A program made the position numbers and the translations under genes. The notes beneath the pieces are model-generated. The model saw nothing but the letters and a program-made list of their open reading frames with translations, was not told where the DNA came from and did not search any database. A stretch of DNA of 64,000 bases from Prostheceraeus crozeri. Its lineage: Eukaryota > Platyhelminthes > Polycladida > Euryleptidae. The stretch covers positions 1 through 64,000 of the forward strand of contig CAJQUW010016993.1 in assembly GCA_907163375.1 (NCBI GenBank). The letters are read 5' to 3'. Position 1 is the stretch's first letter, and each line of letters opens with the position of its first letter. This document shows, in pieces, positions 64,000-64,000 of this stretch.

Positions 64000-64000
64000 T

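Larger units (their letters stand above)
47255..64000 (+). mobile_element. Polinton/Maverick-type element, left part
   Basis: Assignment rests on an integrase of the Polinton type (58113-59201) beside an FtsK/A32-like packaging ATPase (56712-57926), with a pX-like core peptide, basic proteins and structural-type proteins around them. The left end is probably near 47255, where an AGTAGCC sequence and a jump in GC content occur; the left terminal repeat cannot be confirmed because the right end is outside the window. Protein-primed DNA polymerase, major capsid protein and protease are not seen, so they probably lie beyond 64000. It looks young and mostly whole, with perhaps one or two breaks in the visible part. 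Confidence 0.85.

Noticed and set aside
47255-64000. DNA polymerase B, major capsid protein or protease genes in the visible Polinton part
   Set aside because: None of the visible frames shows their motifs; they are probably beyond the right edge.
1-64000. CRISPR arrays, tRNA or rRNA genes
   Set aside because: No short regularly spaced repeats and no cloverleaf or rRNA-like sequence were recognised.

Overview
The window looks like nuclear DNA of an animal, most likely an aquatic invertebrate. It has an AT-rich host background, spliced-gene fragments, and a dense load of metazoan mobile elements: endonuclease-bearing Penelope-like elements (PLEs), hAT, LINE, a Crypton-type recombinase and a Polinton/Maverick. 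I see no bacterial features (no operons with ribosome binding sites, no tRNA or rRNA genes, no CRISPR).

Layout. 1-1691 is AT-rich sequence without a convincing gene. 1692-24218 is one compound PLE insertion of about 22.5 kb. It holds six full units of about 2.89 kb head to tail on the minus strand, a seventh minus unit cut at its 5' end, and an eighth 5'-cut unit on the plus strand, head to head with the seventh. The whole block is flanked by an 11-bp direct repeat (CAAAATGCTCC, 1681-1691 and 24219-24229), which looks like a target-site duplication. Each unit codes for a roughly 900-residue protein with a reverse transcriptase and a C-terminal GIY-YIG endonuclease. The leftmost units carry many single-base insertions, which look like uncorrected long-read errors.

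24.2-33.4 kb is a graveyard of insertions. A broken DUF3504/Crypton-type tyrosine recombinase gene (about 25.8-29.6 kb) is split by a 1.8-kb terminal-inverted-repeat DNA element and by a fragment of a second PLE family. A LINE tail, a small inverted-repeat element and a hAT copy follow. 33.9-41.1 kb holds four tandem copies (about 1.93 kb apart) of the last exon of a minus-strand host gene I cannot name; the first two copies are nearly identical. 41.3-46.7 kb holds a 160-bp tandem repeat, a LINE fragment, and a third PLE fossil with a hAT element nested in it. A single host-like exon on the minus strand lies at 46740-46901.

From about 47.25 kb to the right edge the composition changes. A Polinton/Maverick-type element of at least 16.7 kb begins and runs out of the window. 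Its visible parts, nearly all on the plus strand, include an FtsK/A32-like packaging ATPase, a retroviral-type integrase with a chromodomain, an adenovirus pX-like core peptide, basic proteins, two zinc-binding proteins sharing a new-looking domain, a candidate DEDDh exonuclease, and two large structural-type proteins. One proline-rich gene runs the other way from a shared promoter region. The polymerase, major capsid protein and right terminal repeat are not in view. The element looks young and largely whole, with perhaps one or two breaks in the visible part. Its genes show a regular promoter layout: four TATA boxes lie 38-42 bp before the start codon, and GAGCAC-type motifs recur upstream of three units.
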